NCBI RefSeq assembly: GCF_021462225.1
Contig: NC_061800.1
Span: 10,697,002-10,761,001 of the forward strand
Length of the DNA stretch: 64,000 nucleotides
Direction of reading: 5' to 3'
DNA from: Girardinichthys multiradiatus
Lineage: Eukaryota; Chordata; Actinopteri; Cyprinodontiformes; Goodeidae
Translations under genes and position numbers: made by a program
Notes under the pieces: model-generated
What the model saw: only the letters and a program-made list of their open reading frames with translations
Told to the model about the DNA's origin: nothing
The model's database searches: none
Shown here: piece after piece, positions 38,401 through 50,442 of the stretch
How the letters are laid out: the number at the start of each line of letters is the position of its first letter
Numbering within the stretch: position 1 is the first letter of the stretch

Positions 38401-39146
38401 TGGTGTTATTAAAGGCAGAACTGAAAATCTACAAACAGGATCGTGGCAACATCCTTGGGCAGTCAAGGTGGTGTGGGATGAAGTGTAGACCCAAGATAAT
38501 TGCATTGTCTGCCGACCTGTTTGCCTGGTAAGCAAATTACAGATAGATCCTTTTATTTGCATCCTTTTCCCTCTGGGTTCATTCTGTCATGTTCTCCCAG
38601 TTCCTTGCTCAGACTCTCCATCTGCTGTTCAGCATTCACTCTGATTCTACTCAGCTGGTTTAGATGTCACCAATTAAACTTAAAATGTCTTTAATTTCCC
38701 TGGTTTTATTTGTTCACTGCTGGCTACTTCCATTGTGCTCTCCTTGTTTAAATATCCTGTTCTCCTAATATCTCTTCTGTAAATCTACCTTCTTTTATTA
38801 TTCTTATTACTAGTATTAAGTGCAAAGATTACTTCTGAAAAAACATTTTCACATGGGAAAGACCTGTAAACCTTAAAGTTGATATGCAGGTAAAAATCAA
38901 TCTAATGTAATTTGCAAGTGTAAAATAAACTTGTGTCCAACAATGCTGGTTCTACTCAAAGGGCCACATCATCTTAAATGATAAATCTTAAAAGACCACT
39001 GTTGGAGTTGTTCAGTAAATAACCAGACATTGGTTAAATGGCTAATAGACAATTCAGTGGCAAAGGATTTCAATAGCATCAAGAAAGTCAAGAATTCACC
39101 TAAATTGAAACAGTCTGACAACATGGTAAATGGCCTGCACTTGCAT
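38401..39146. other. No recognisable gene
   Basis: AT-rich unique-looking sequence with short frames only. Confidence 0.5.
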
Positions 39147-39415
39147 TGGGCTTTTTCCAAGTCTGGAGGAGTCCAAAGGGCTTTACACTACAATCAGTCA
39201 TCCACCCATTCACACACACTGATAATGGTAAGCAACATTATAGCCACAGCTGTCCTGGGGCAGACATACAATCGGTGCAACCAGCCCTAGGATCACAATC
39301 CGTATGGAAGGGGGGTGAAGTGTCTTGACATAATGACTGAGATAAACAGCGCTGGGGTGCGAACCAGCAACCCACTGGTTACAGAACAAACCTGAGCCAC
39401 CGTCATCCCACAACA
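39147..39415 (-). repeat. Dispersed repeat with tRNA-like end
   Basis: The plus strand carries CAAAGGGCTTTACACTACAA, CAGTCATCCACCCATTCAC and TGTCCTGGGGCAGACA, a recurrent fish repeat. On the minus strand the end near 39415 reads GGTGGCTCAGG and then GGTTCGCACCCC, resembling the A and B boxes of a tRNA promoter. A related tRNA-like head occurs at 50752-50860. It is best read as SINE-like. Confidence 0.55.
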
Positions 39416-39429
39416 ACATTGGCATGTAT

Positions 39430-40070
39430 CAGTTGAAAAATGGCTTCAAAGCCACAAGGAGAAAACATGGAACAATTGTGAACCTTATTAGGGGAGCACA
39501 TAGATGACTAATCCAGGAGGTCACAAAAGACCTAGAACATTTAAAGGACTACAGGCCTCACTTGTCACAGTGAAGTTAACAAAGGCTCTGACAATAAAAG
39601 CATACATGGGAGAGCTCCAAGGCCAAACCACAGTGGATTGAAAACACCAAGGGCTGTCTTACATTTGCCAAAAAACATCCTGATAATCCCCAAAACGTTT
39701 CTTAAAATATTCTGTTTTGATGAGACAGAGGTGGAATTTTTTGGAAGGCATGTGTCCTGTTACATCTGGTGTGAAACTAAAACATTTCATCTAATGATCA
39801 AACTGAAGTTAATTTTGGTTAGCCTTTGCTTCTTCACCCCGCAAAACTTACCAAAGCTGATGGAGCCATCTGTTCATGACGTTCAGCTCAAGCACATTTA
39901 TGTTATTTAGGAGGAGAATGACCTGGAGCATCCCAACAAGTACATCTCTGATTGGCTCAAAAAAAAAAAAAAAGGGATGGTTTGGAGTGGCCAGGTCAAA
40001 GTCAAAACTTGATGATGCTACAGCAGGTTGTTTATGCAACTGAAGTTATTTTCATGATAAGTTATAAAAG
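39430..40070 (+). pseudogene. Fossil Tc1-like transposase
   Basis: Decayed coding remnants appear in the right order: ATGGAACAATTGTGAACCTT, GACTAATCCAGGAGGTCACA, TACAGGCCTCACTTGTCACA, TTTGCCAAAAAACATCCTGA, TTTGATGAGACAGAGGTGGA (first-Asp segment, D-E-T-E-V-E-F) and TTGGAGTGGCCAGGTCAAAG (before the catalytic Glu). The middle part of the catalytic domain is deleted. It is the same family as the minus-strand fossil at 18243-18665. Confidence 0.75.
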
Positions 40071-41094
40071 TTCCATCAAATGAACCCTGGTTTGCTCATG
40101 TCAATAACTAGAAAACTAGTTATTAGATACTTATAGCTCATCAGAATACAGACATTAGTAAAGTGTTTAGTTAATACAAGAGATCTATACAGACAACATT
40201 AAATGAACACATTCTCTTTCTGTTGTTAAAACAGGTGCTGATGAAGCTGAGCTGCTGTACAGTGGAAGGTAATTAAGATAACAATTAATTCCGGGGCAGC
40301 AGAGCATTGTAACCTTCGCAGTAAGTTTCAGTTCCAAAGGGAGCTGCGGTGCAAGGCAGCAAAATAGAAGGACTTCCTGTTTCAGCAGCATTGATGCCCA
40401 CTGGTACTGAAGCTGAAACCTGACTTTTAATGCATGGAATACGTCATGCAGCTACATTTAGACTTGGCCCAGATCATGCAGCAATGCAGACCAGAAGACA
40501 GTAGATTTTACTACTTGATTGCATGAAAAAAATTAAAAATCGCATAAACCTGGAGATCTTTGAAATCTGAAACAAGTATTTGGTGACCTCTGCTGGTTAT
40601 TCGGAAAAGGTACAACTTCCTGATGACGGTCCTCTTGACTCGGTTTTCTGAGGAAGGCCCCATAAACACAGATTGAATACGCAATAAAAGTACTCATCTT
40701 AAAAGTAATGTGACCTGTAAGATTAAGCCCTTCTATGTGCAATGTAACTTTCAACTAATCTTAAAAAATGTACATCTGTTCTGGAAGTTTCTTTCTACGT
40801 TTCTACATGAAAATAGCAGTAAAGAAATGAAAAATCTTCACAATAATGTGCAAACCAGAGAAAGGTCACAAAGAAATTAAACTAGAGAAGAAAAACAAAA
40901 AACTTTTACAACACACCATTGTCTCATGAATGACAAGTGGGTGTTGGCCCGTCTTTCTTTGAGGTGAGGCGAGCGTGGCCAGTGTTTGGTCTAGTTATGC
41001 TTTGAGGTTTGTTTTACACCATATACCACCTGCCCATTAAATCCTTCAGGAACATCCGCTCATACATGGCTGATTTACTGGTGGTCAAACCACA
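40071..41094. other. No recognisable gene
   Basis: AT-rich, with no supportable feature. It ends at the TA target of Tc1 copy 2. Confidence 0.5.
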
Positions 41095-41096
41095 TA

Positions 41097-42706
41097 CAGG
41101 TCCTTCTCAAAATATTAGCATATTGTGATAAAGTTAATTATTTTCCATAATGTCATGATGAAAATTTAACATTCATATATTTTAGATTAATTGCACACTA
41201 ACAGAAATATTTCAGGTCTGTTATTGTCTTAATACGGATGATTTTGGCATACAGCTCATGAAAACCCAAAATTCCTATCTCACAAAATTAGCATATTTCA
41301 TCCGACCAATAAAAGAAAAGTGTTTTTAATACAAAAAACGTCAACCTTCAAATAATCATGTACAGTTATGCACTCAATACTTGGTCGGGAATCCTTTTGC
41401 AGAAATGACTGCTTCAATGCGGCGTGGCATGGAGGCAATCAGCCTGTGGCACTGCTGAGGTCTTATGGAGGCCCAGGATGCTTCGATAGCGGCCTTTAGC
41501 TCATCCAGAGTGTTGGGTCTTGAGTCTCTCAACGTTCTCTTCACAATATCCCACAGATTCTCTATGGGGTTCAGGTCAGGAGAGTTGTCAGGCCAATTGA
41601 ACACAGTGATACCATGGTCAGTAAACCATTTACCAGTGGTTTTGGCACTGTGAGCAGGTGCCAGGTCGTGCTGAAAAATGAAATCTTCATCTCCATAAAG
41701 CTTTTCAGCAGATGGAAGCATGAAGTGCTCCAAAATCTCCTGATAGCTAGCTGCATTGACCCTGCCCTTGATAAAACACAGTGGACCAACACCAGCAGCT
41801 GACACGGCACCCCAGACCATCACTGACTGTGGGTACTTGACACTGGACTTCTGGCATTTTGGCATTTCCTTCTCCCCAGTCTTCCTCCAGACTCTGGCAC
41901 CTTGATTTCCGAATGACATGCAGAATTTGCTTTCATCCGAAAAAAGTACTTTGGACCACTGAGCAACAGTCCAGTGCTGCTTCTCTGTAGCCCAAGTCAG
42001 GCTCTTCTGCTGCTGTTTCTGGTTCAAAAGTGGCTTGACCTGGGGAATGCGGCACCTGTAGCCCATTTCCTGCACACGCCGGTGCACGGTGGCTCTGGAT
42101 GTTTCTACTCCAGACTCAGTCCACTGCTTCCGCAGGTCCCCCAAGGTCTGGAATCGGCCCTTCTCCACAATCTTCCTCAGGGTCCGGTCACCTCTTCTCG
42201 TTGTGCAGCGTTTTCTGCCACACTTTTTCCTTCCCACAGACTTCCCACTGAGGTGCCTTGATACAGCACTCTGGGAACAGCCTATTCGTTCAGAAATTTC
42301 TTTCTGTGTCTTACCCTCTTGCTTGAGGGTGTCAATAGTGGCCTTGTGGACAGCAGTCAGGTCGGCAGTCTTACCCATGATTGGGGTTTTGAGTGATGAA
42401 CCAGGCTGGGAGTTTTAAAGACCTCGGGAATCTTTTGCAGGTGTTTAGAGTTAACTCGTTGATTCAGATGATTAGGTTCATAGCTCGTTTAGAGACCCTT
42501 TTAATGATATGCTAATTTTGTGAGATAGGAATTTTGGGTTTTCATGAGCTGTATGCCAAAATCATCCGTATTAAGACAATAAAAGACCTGAAATATTTCA
42601 GTTAGTGTGCAATGAATCTAAAATATATGAATGTTAAATTTTCATCTTGACATTATGGAAAATAATGAACTTTATCACAATATGCTAATATTTTGAGAAG
42701 GACCTG
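41097..42706 (-). mobile_element. Young Tc1 (DD34E) copy 2, intact
   Basis: It is 1,610 bp, exactly the length of copy 1, and flanked by TA (41095-41096 and 42707-42708). The long inverted terminal repeats and the transposase orientation are the same as in copy 1. Only scattered substitutions separate them. Confidence 0.95.
41374..42378 (-). CDS. Tc1 transposase, intact (copy 2)
   Basis: A 334-residue frame with no break. Domains and triad are as in copy 1 (D148, D238, E273). Differences include QKSLTWATE for QKRQTWATE, VFNWPDNSPD for VLNWPANSPD, and QQCHRLIASM for HQCHRMITSM. The D in WPDNSPD replaces an alanine near the catalytic Glu and might weaken activity. Copy 3 agrees with copy 1 at that position, so the D is probably the derived state. 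Confidence 0.95.
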   Translation of the reverse strand: MGKTADLTAVHKATIDTLKQEGKTQKEISERIGCSQSAVSRHLSGKSVGRKKCGRKRCTTRRGDRTLRKIVEKGRFQTLGDLRKQWTESGVETSRATVHRRVQEMGYRCRIPQVKPLLNQKQQQKSLTWATEKQHWTVAQWSKVLFSDESKFCMSFGNQGARVWRKTGEKEMPKCQKSSVKYPQSVMVWGAVSAAGVGPLCFIKGRVNAASYQEILEHFMLPSAEKLYGDEDFIFQHDLAPAHSAKTTGKWFTDHGITVFNWPDNSPDLNPIENLWDIVKRTLRDSRPNTLDELKAAIEASWASIRPQQCHRLIASMPRRIEAVISAKGFPTKY

Positions 42707-42708
42707 TA

Positions 42709-43725
42709 CTTAAATTTTTTGTTGGTTCATCTTTTGTTAGGTAAATTTCAGGTAATTTAAAAAAAATTAAAAAAAGTATTTATTTTTTTGGCCTCAGAAG
42801 CTGGTGACCTCACAAACCAGGTTCCATTAATATTTATTAAATGTTAAAACAAAACATGCCAAGAGTTTACCGAAGACAGAGAATCATTGAACATGTGAAA
42901 GAAAGCAGCACACTGATAAGGTTGTTATGAGGACACAATTACCACAGGGAACCATGACAGAGGCATCATCGTGATATAGGGATGCTGGTCATATTACAGC
43001 TGGACACCAAATATTCTGAAGGAAAAACTCTGGTCAGCCAAAGATCTGAAACTAAGAAGCTTAAATTCCTTCTCAGTTTCAATTCAGTAGTCCATGTTGT
43101 CCATATGCTCACTACTAAGACATGAGTCATTAGAAAGAAATCTCCAGAAGGTCTTGGAATGTCCAAGTCAAAGTTCAGAATTCAGCAACAACTCCAAAAT
43201 GTGGAATCAGCATGTAGCTGTTAAAGCTATAGACATATAGAAAGAGTAGACCCCACATTTGCTGCTGCAGGGTCTACAAATATAACTGTTATAACATTCA
43301 CCAGCAAATTTTACACTGGTGGCACAGACTGGATTATTCACGTGTAATTGTTTCACCCCATCAAAAGTAACATACCTCTGATGTCATATCCTCCACACAA
43401 TACATACAATTTGTGCAGCTTTTGTTCATTACTAACATGCATCACATGCAATAAAATGCTAATTAATTTCTTAAAAATCACAATGGGGTTTTCTGTATTT
43501 TTCGTTTTAGATTCCATCACTCACAGTTGAAGAGAATCTTAAAGACTACTACATGCTCTGCATGTGGGAAAACCTGCAAAATTGGCAGTGTATCAAATAC
43601 TTGTTCTCCCCGCTGCATTATGAGTCACAGGGGGCTGGGTGAGCTACTTCTCCCTCTTTGTGTTTAGGTGTACAGGTATCTATATTATGTAAAGTTTATA
43701 TTCATTATTCGGCTTCATTTCAGCT
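42709..43725. other. Mostly unremarkable; possible Tc1 trace
   Basis: At about 43125-43210, GGTCTTGGAATGTCCAAGTC resembles the segment before the catalytic Glu of Tc1 transposases. The surrounding sequence gives no further support, so I do not call an element. Confidence 0.3.
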
Positions 43726-43729
43726 GGAA

Positions 43730-44875
43730 ATGTGCGAGACTACAGGGACCTCCACAAGAGCTCAAGCTAGCCCGTCTGTGGCCTTGCAGGATGCCCAGGA
43801 AACTTCTACCTCACACCCACAACCTCAGCCAAATGATGTGAATGAGGCTGTCCTGAAGGAGAAGAAGAAGAGAGACTTCAGATCAGGAAACAAGAGCTGA
43901 GAGTTGTTCAGAAGGAACTGAGCGGAAAGATCAGGGATGGAAAAAAACATCTGTAGGAAGAAGATGGAGGGCCAAAGATGGAGCTGCAGCAGAACATAAG
44001 CAGTGGGCTCAGGAAGAGCCTGAAAACAATTTCAGGTCACAAACAAACCTCCCAGGTAATTTAGGGTGGGTCAATTATCTGAACAGTTCTTCAACAGGTT
44101 TAATCAGACACTAGTACTTGGGTGTTCACCTGAACAATAAACTGTGTTGGATTCACAACACTGATGCTCTTCACAGGAAGGATCAGAGCAGATTCTACCT
44201 GCTAAGGAGACTGAGATCTTCTGGAGTGCAGGGGGCGCTCCTGAATACCTTTTTTGACTGTGGTGGCATCAGTTATCTTCTATGGTGTTGTCTGTTGGAG
44301 CAGCTGCTTATGTACAGATGAGAGGAAGCAGTCAGATAAGCTCATGAGGAAGGCTAGCCCTGTCCTAGGATGCAGTTTGGCCCAGTCCAGGTGGTGGGAG
44401 ACAGAGGAACTCTAGCAAAAACATCATCATCACTATTGGACAATGTCTCCCACCCCATGCATAAAGGTGTTGCAGAACTGGAGAGCTCCTTCAGTGACAG
44501 ACTGCTGCGCCCTAGGTGCACAAACGTGTGTTATCACAGGTTTATAACCATCACTGCTCCTAGCAAACTCAGTGTTAACATCCCTGCTGTAATTTGCAGT
44601 TTTCTATGTTTTGTAAATAGTCTGATTTTTTAATGCACTACTGTACATGCGTATTTTGTACATTTTCAAAATTACTCTACTCAATTTAATTCAAGTATGG
44701 TGTTTTTCATAACTACAGTATTTTTCTTATGTTGTAAATTTTTCCATTAGTGTAGTTTATTTTTTGTTTTTTATATATATTTTCTTACCTGTGTGTATCT
44801 ACATGCTTCCATCTGCTTGTAAATATGGAATTTCCCCCGCTGTGGGACAATAAAGAATATTTCTATATCTCCATT
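43730..44875 (+). pseudogene. CR1/Rex1-like LINE, 3' part
   Basis: The 5' portion carries GTTGTTCAGAAGGAACTGAG and GAGCCTGAAAACAATTTCAG, typical of the region before the reverse transcriptase. After an internal loss, the C-terminal region is clear at 44118-44640: MGVHLNNKLCWIHNTDALHR, then KDQSRFYLLRRLRSSGVQGA. It is followed by GACAATGTCTCCCACCCCATG and GCTCCTTCAGTGACAGACTG. The 3' end (about 44830-44875) carries CCCGCTGTGGGACAATAAAG, the usual terminal sequence. The catalytic YADD region is missing. The element is inactive. Confidence 0.78.
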
Positions 44876-46129
44876 TTTTCCTTCTTCTGAAGTCAGGTTG
44901 CAGTTCTCAACACATTATTGATGCCTTTGAATTCAAGCCCCTCTTCTTCTATGAGCTTGGTCAGGTGAGGATGTACCCCTTCATTTCAGAAGAATTATCC
45001 TTCAAAGAGAATGCAGAGACAAACGCATTTACTTTGTTCTTGGTGGTGAGGCCGTTTACGCAATTGTATAAGCCTAACTGATCTGGTAATCTTTATTCCT
45101 CCAGGATAATTGCAAAAATTACAAAACCATATCTGCGTAAATGTTTTAATGTCTGCGAATATTCACTTGTAATCCAGGGACAAACATTTTCTGTTTAAGT
45201 TGTTTTACATGATTAAAATCAGCCAAAACTGGGTGCCTCTGTCAGGCTCTCTTCTACCTTTTAGACGTACTCCCTGCTATGTCTACTATATGTAAGAGGC
45301 CACTACTAAGAGTCTTTGTGTCTACTATAGGTAAGAGAACTAGTACCGACGCCCTCACAGAACCTCACTTCAAGAAATTGAACTATTCTTTTGATGCCTT
45401 ATTTGGTGCAACATGGGAACTGGGTGGCTACTGATCCTGGACGTCCCCTAGTGGTGATAGCCGGTTGCAGCAGTTGAACACAACAAACTTTACACAAGCA
45501 GAAGAAATCGTTTTTCACAACCACAGAAACTAAGAAAATGTTTGCTGTTGTGTCATAAAAGGAAAGAAAGAAAACAGAACTTCACTTTGCCAAATTCCAG
45601 TAGTCTGTAAGAGGGTTCTCCTTCAAATAATCTTAGAATATTGCTCAGTAATGTTAACAAAAATGTATCCTGTTTGGTTTTATTTCTAACCCTTCCAACT
45701 GATTTATTACTTTATTTTTCTAAAACTTTATTTTTTTAAACTAGAGAAATAACTTGAACACATTAAACAAATTAATGGATCTTGAGAACTCTTTGGGAAG
45801 TGTAGGCTAGCAGCTCCACTGTAAGCTATTAGTGCAAAGTCACATGACAAAACAAAGAAACCTCCTGCTTATGGCCACATTTACTGCAACGGTATTTCCA
45901 GTAATGAATCAGCTAAAAGCCAACCAATATTTCTTTAGGTTGATCATTTGTAGCTTTTGCAATATGTTTAGCAAGTTTTTTCTCTGCAACTTTAATTACA
46001 CCACTGATTTTGGAGATAACAAATAACCCTGGGAAGTTCCCACATCCTCCTGGCAGGTAAGACTGTCAAGTCAGACCAGATTTCCTCATTCTCAGAGACC
46101 ACTGGAGGAGTCATGTTTTAAGGCACATA
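44876..46129. other. No recognisable gene
   Basis: AT-rich sequence without repeats that I know. It ends at the TA target of Tc1 copy 3. Confidence 0.5.
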
Positions 46130-46131
46130 TA

Positions 46132-47699
46132 CAGGTCCTTCTCAAAATATGAGCATATTGTGATAAAGTTCATTATTTTCCATAATGTCAAGATGAAAAT
46201 TTAACATTCATATATTTTAGATTCATTGCACACTAACTGAAATATTTCAGGTCTTTTATTGTCTTAATACGGATGATTTTGGCATACAGCTCATGAAAAC
46301 CCAAAATTCCTATCTCACAAAATTAGCATATTTCATCGGACCAATAAAAGAAAAGTGTTTTTAATACAAAAAAGGTCAACCTTAAAATAATCATGTACAG
46401 TTGTGCACTCAATACTTGGTCGGGAATCCTTTGGCAGAAATGACTGCTTCAATGCGGCGTGGCATGGAGGCAATCAGCCTGTGGCACTGCTGAGATCTTA
46501 TGGAGGCCCAGGATGCTTCGATAGCGGCCTTTAGCTCATCCAGAGTGTTGGGTCTTGAGTCTCTCAACATTCTCTTCACAATATCCCACAGATTCTCTAT
46601 GGGGTTCAGGTCAGGAGAGTTGGCAGGCCAATTGAGCACAGTGATACCATGGTCAGTAAACCATTTACCAGTGGTTTTGGCACTGTGAGCAAGTGCCAGG
46701 TCGTGCTGAAAAATGAAATCTTCATCTCCATAAAGCTTTTCAGCAGATGGAAGCATGAAGTGCTCCAAAATCTCCTGATAGCTAGCTGCATTGACCCTGC
46801 CCTTGATAAAACACAGTGGACCAACACCAGCAGCTGACACGGCACCCCAGACCATCACTGACTGTGGGTACTTGACACTGGACTTCTGGCATTTTGGCAT
46901 TTCCTTCTCCCCAGTCTTCCTCCAGACTCTGGCGCCTTGATTTCCGAATGACATGCAGAATTTGCTTTCATCTGAAAAAAGTACTTTGGACCACTGAGCA
47001 ACAGTCCAGTGCTGCTTCTCTGTAGCCCAGGTCTGGGGAATGCAGCATCTGTAGCCCATTTCCTGCACACGCCTGTGCACGGTGGCTCTGGATGTTTCTA
47101 CTCCAGACTCAGTCCACTGCTTCCGCAGGTCCCCCAAGGTCTGGAATCGGCCCTTCTCCACAATCTTCCTCAGGGTCCGGTCACCTCTTCTCGTTGTGCA
47201 GCGTTTTCTGCCACACTTTTTCCTTCCCACAGACTTCCCACTGAGGTGCCTTGATACAGCACTCTGGGAACAGCCTATTCGTTCAGAAATTTCTTTCTGT
47301 GTCTTACCCTCTTGCTTGAGGGTGTCAATACTGGCCTTCTGGACAGCAGTCAGGTCGGCAGTCTTACCCATGATTGGGGTTTTGAGTGATGAACCAGGCT
47401 GGGAGTTTTAAAGGCCTCAGGAATCTTTTGCAGGTGTTTAGAGTTAACTTGTTGATTCAGATGATTAGGTTCATAGCTCGTTTAGAGACCCTTTTAATGA
47501 TATGCTAATTTTGTGAGATAGGAATTTTGGGTTTTCATGAGCTGTATGCCAAAATCATCCGTATTAAGACAATAAAAGACCTGAAATATTTCAGTTAGTG
47601 TGCAATGAATCTAAAATATATGAATGTTAAATTTTCATCACGACATTATGGAAAATAATGAACTTTATCACAATATGCTAATATTTTGAGAAGGACCTG
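46132..47699 (-). mobile_element. Young Tc1 (DD34E) copy 3, 42-bp deletion
   Basis: It is 1,568 bp, flanked by TA (46130-46131 and 47700-47701). It matches copies 1 and 2 end to end except for a 42-bp deletion in the transposase. Long inverted terminal repeats are kept at both ends. Confidence 0.95.
46409..47371 (-). CDS. Tc1 transposase with in-frame deletion (copy 3)
   Basis: A 320-residue frame with no stop. Fourteen residues corresponding to 114-127 of copies 1 and 2 are missing, between the second DNA-binding region and the catalytic core (CCIPQ joins TWATE). The triad remains as D134, D224 and E259, with 34 residues between the last two. The lost segment is the basic linker VKPLLNQKQ..; its removal probably impairs DNA binding or domain spacing, but this is inference. 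Other changes include a TLRK/MLRD-type substitution near the C-terminus. Confidence 0.93.
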   Translation of the reverse strand: MGKTADLTAVQKASIDTLKQEGKTQKEISERIGCSQSAVSRHLSGKSVGRKKCGRKRCTTRRGDRTLRKIVEKGRFQTLGDLRKQWTESGVETSRATVHRRVQEMGYRCCIPQTWATEKQHWTVAQWSKVLFSDESKFCMSFGNQGARVWRKTGEKEMPKCQKSSVKYPQSVMVWGAVSAAGVGPLCFIKGRVNAASYQEILEHFMLPSAEKLYGDEDFIFQHDLALAHSAKTTGKWFTDHGITVLNWPANSPDLNPIENLWDIVKRMLRDSRPNTLDELKAAIEASWASIRSQQCHRLIASMPRRIEAVISAKGFPTKY

Positions 47700-47701
47700 T
47701 A

Positions 47702-48020
47702 CATTCCAGCACCCAAGATGTTACAGCCCAAGCTGCCACAGAGAGAGTTGGAAGCACAGGAGCGAGAAAGATGTGGATTTATCTTACAGGCTGTCTTCAT
47801 TGAGTTATTTTCATTGGTTAGGGTAAGCATGATTTTCAAATATCGTGCAGCCCTAATTTGTTTGTCTAAAGTTACGACCATTAGCTGTAGGATAGTGTCC
47901 ATGTTAAATAGAAACCCATTATAGTTTTTTTTCCCACAGTTGATCAAATAGGATGTAAATGACACAGATTTGCTTATATATTTTCTGCAGGAAAAACAAA
48001 CTCAATGGCCTATTAGGTAT
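47702..48020. other. No recognisable gene
   Basis: Short AT-rich interval between two transposons. Frames of 68 (+) and 95 (-) codons overlap and are not protein-like. Confidence 0.5.
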
Positions 48021-48024
48021 ACTT

Positions 48025-49120
48025 TACAGTACCAGGATGGACCTCCTTTTGCCTTCAAAGTTGCCTTAAATCTTCCCAGTATAGATTTCACAAAATGTTG
48101 GAAACACTCCTCAGATATTTTGTTCCATATTGACATGACAGCATTAAACCGTTGCTGCAGTGTTTAAGGCTGCACATCCATAAGAGAATGAGAATCTCTA
48201 TTCTACCACATCCCAAAGGTGCGCTGTTCGATGGAGATCTAAAGAGTATGGAGGCCATTGAAGGACATTGCCATTTTCAAAAAAAGAGTGAGATTATTTG
48301 AGTTTTGTGACTTGCTGGATTATCCTGCAGAAGTAGCCGTCAGAAGATGGGTACACTGTGGTCATACAGAGACGGACATGGTCAGTAACAATACTCAGGT
48401 AGGCTGTAGAGTTTAATAATGCTTAATTGGTACAAAGAACCCCAAAGTGTGGTAAAAATGATATCCTACATCAGTACACCACCATGACTGCCAGCCCGAG
48501 GCTTTGATACAAGAAAGTATTGATCTTTGCTTTCAGGTTTTTACAACAATTCAGACCATACCATCCAAATATGGCAGCTAAATTTGAGACTCAGACCAGG
48601 CAACATTTTTCTAAATTTATTTCCCAACAACGGTGAGCCTGTGTGAATTGTAGCCTCAATTTCCTGTTTTTGGCTGAAAAAAAAGAGTGTCATTCAGCTT
48701 GGTCATGTGCTGCAGTAGCCCATCTGCTTCAGGTTTTCAAGGTCTGCAGGCTTTCAGAAATGAGCTACTGTTGCCTTTCAATCATCTCAAATCCATCTGC
48801 CTATTCTCCTCTGAAATTAACAAGACAGTTTCATCTCCATGACTGATGGATGTTTTTTCCTTTTTGGACCATACTCTCTAAACCCAATAGATTTGTCTAA
48901 TTGAAAATCTCAGTTATCATCATTTTCTTAAATACTCAGACCAGCCCCATTCTGAAACCAACAACCACATTTAAAGCCACTTAAATCCCCTTTTCGCCAA
49001 TTATGATGCTCAATTTGAACTTCAGGAAGTCACCTTTCTTAATGACTAAATGAAATGAGTTGCTGCCACCTGATTGGCTGGTTATTTGTGTTAGCAGGCA
49101 AGTGTGCAAGAGTATTGAAT
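48025..49120 (-). pseudogene. Fossil Tc1/mariner-type transposon
   Basis: On the plus strand the sequence runs colinearly with the reverse complement of a common fish transposon. Landmarks are GGATGGACCTCCTTTTGCCT, ACATCCCAAAGGTGC, AAGTAGCCGTCAGAAGATGG, GGTACACTGTGGTCATA, CAATACTCAGGTAGGCTGT, GTGAGCCTGTGTGAATTGTA, then TAAATACTCAGACCAGCCCC near the N-terminal coding end. Numerous indels destroy the frame. The terminal repeats were not clearly found, but the near-full-length order is preserved over about 1.1 kb. Confidence 0.8.
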
Positions 49121-49310
49121 TGAGTGAGCAGGAAAAGTCTGTGGAGCCATCTAAAAATCTTCATATTGTGTGAGCAGACACAGTCACATCTATCTGATGA
49201 TGATATTCAGCAAACTTTGCAATTGTGGCCCCCCTCGGTACCAGCTGCTTTTTACGCGAGTCAGATTTAATGCAAAGCAATGATGGATGCAATGCTTCTC
49301 TTAGGACAGT

Positions 49311-49497
49311 GGTCTCAAAAATCCAGTCCTTGAGGGCTGGTCTCCTGCAACTTTTAAATGTGTCCCAGGTTTAACTCACTTAAATCAAACGGCTGGACTG
49401 CCTCCTTTGCATGCAGCCAGATTTGATCTAAGTGTGTTCAAGCAGAGACTCATTTAAAGTTACAGGGTGCCAGCCCCGACAACCCTGTCCTAGGAGG
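49311..49497. mobile_element. Short hAT-like MITE
   Basis: About 190 bp. The left part reads CAGTGGTCTCAAAAATCCAG then TCCTTGAGGGCTGG and CTGCAACTTTTAAATG. The right part carries CATTTAAAGTTACAGG and GCCAGCCCC, a degraded complement. I recognise it as a frequent short inverted-repeat element of fish. The hAT label is from memory. Confidence 0.6.
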
Positions 49498-49799
49498 CAG
49501 CCACTGCTAACAGAAAGCAAGCAGTCTGATCCCTATTCTATGAGCCAATAAATCATGTCCCAGTCTGACTTTTCAGTTCATACATGCAACATTTACATTG
49601 CATTATACAGTTTATTTCTGGTACATTGCAGCTATGAAGTCAACATGCTTTAGTTTTGTTGCACAACCTAAAACAGTTTAAACACGTTAGTGCATTTTGT
49701 GCACCGCATGTTTAAAAGGTTTGCGAACTTTGACTGGCCTACATTAGGTGCTGGTGCAACAGTCAGCAGAAGGAGGAGGAAACAAACCCCGATAAGAAT
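49498..49799. other. Sequence upstream of LACC1
   Basis: No recognised feature. It may hold distal promoter sequence. Confidence 0.4.
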
Positions 49800-49970
49800 T
49801 TCCAGGGGCTGTGCGGGCTTTCCAGTATGGGCGGAGCGATGCTGTGCAGGAAGTCCTCTACAGCCAGCTGGAGTTTCTCTATTTTGCCTGACAAACTCGT
49901 TCCTCCTGCAGCGTGGCACACCATATAAGTAGGATAGCTCTCCACGCACACCTTACCTGCACTGTGAGCG
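49800..49970 (+). promoter_or_regulatory. Candidate LACC1 promoter
   Basis: A GC box (GGGCGG, 49829-49834), an ETS-type core (AGGAAGT, 49848-49854) and a TATA-like ATATAAG (about 49922-49929) lie within 150 bp of the LACC1 start codon. The TATA-like motif would place a start site about 15-25 nt before the ATG, giving a very short leader. A CCTGCAG/C acceptor-like site at about 49911 leaves open an upstream non-coding exon instead. Confidence 0.4.
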
Positions 49971-50442
49971 ATGGCCGTGCTGGTGGATCTGACCCACTGC
50001 TGCAGCACCGGAGTGTCTTTGCAGCAGGAAACGGACTCGCACATCTTTCTGCTGTACGGGAAAACTCACCGGCGTGAAAACGGCTTTTCCGAGCCGTACC
50101 TGACCTCTCACAGGAGCCTGCACGTCCTGGACTCTGGGTCCACTGCGGAATGTCTGTACCGACTCAAGCAGACCATGGATCATCTGGACCTGAGCTCGAT
50201 CAGGGTCCTGACCACCGCACGGGGTAGGGAGGTGCTGGTTCGGTATCAGGAGATGCTCTTTACCGCCGTTTATACCTTTGATTACAAAGTGACGCCAGCT
50301 GACAAGCTTACCTGTTCGGGCTGCAGAGGCTCCGCCCACATGGACTCACCGGAGGTTGAAGTGCAAGACGTGTCGGACTTTCTGCAGCAGCTGCCCGCTT
50401 TGAAAGGGAACATCAGAATCCTGAAGTCCACACTGATCCCAG
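49971..50442 (+). CDS. lacc1: LACC1 exon 1
   Basis: Codes for residues 1-157 plus one base of codon 158. The start ATG is in a fair context (GAGCGATGG) and an in-frame stop lies two codons upstream. The donor is CCCAG|GTGGGT. Conserved family words are LSSIRVL and [17 protein letters not shown]. The frame stays open past the donor to 50540, but that read-through is not homologous to LACC1. Confidence 0.93.
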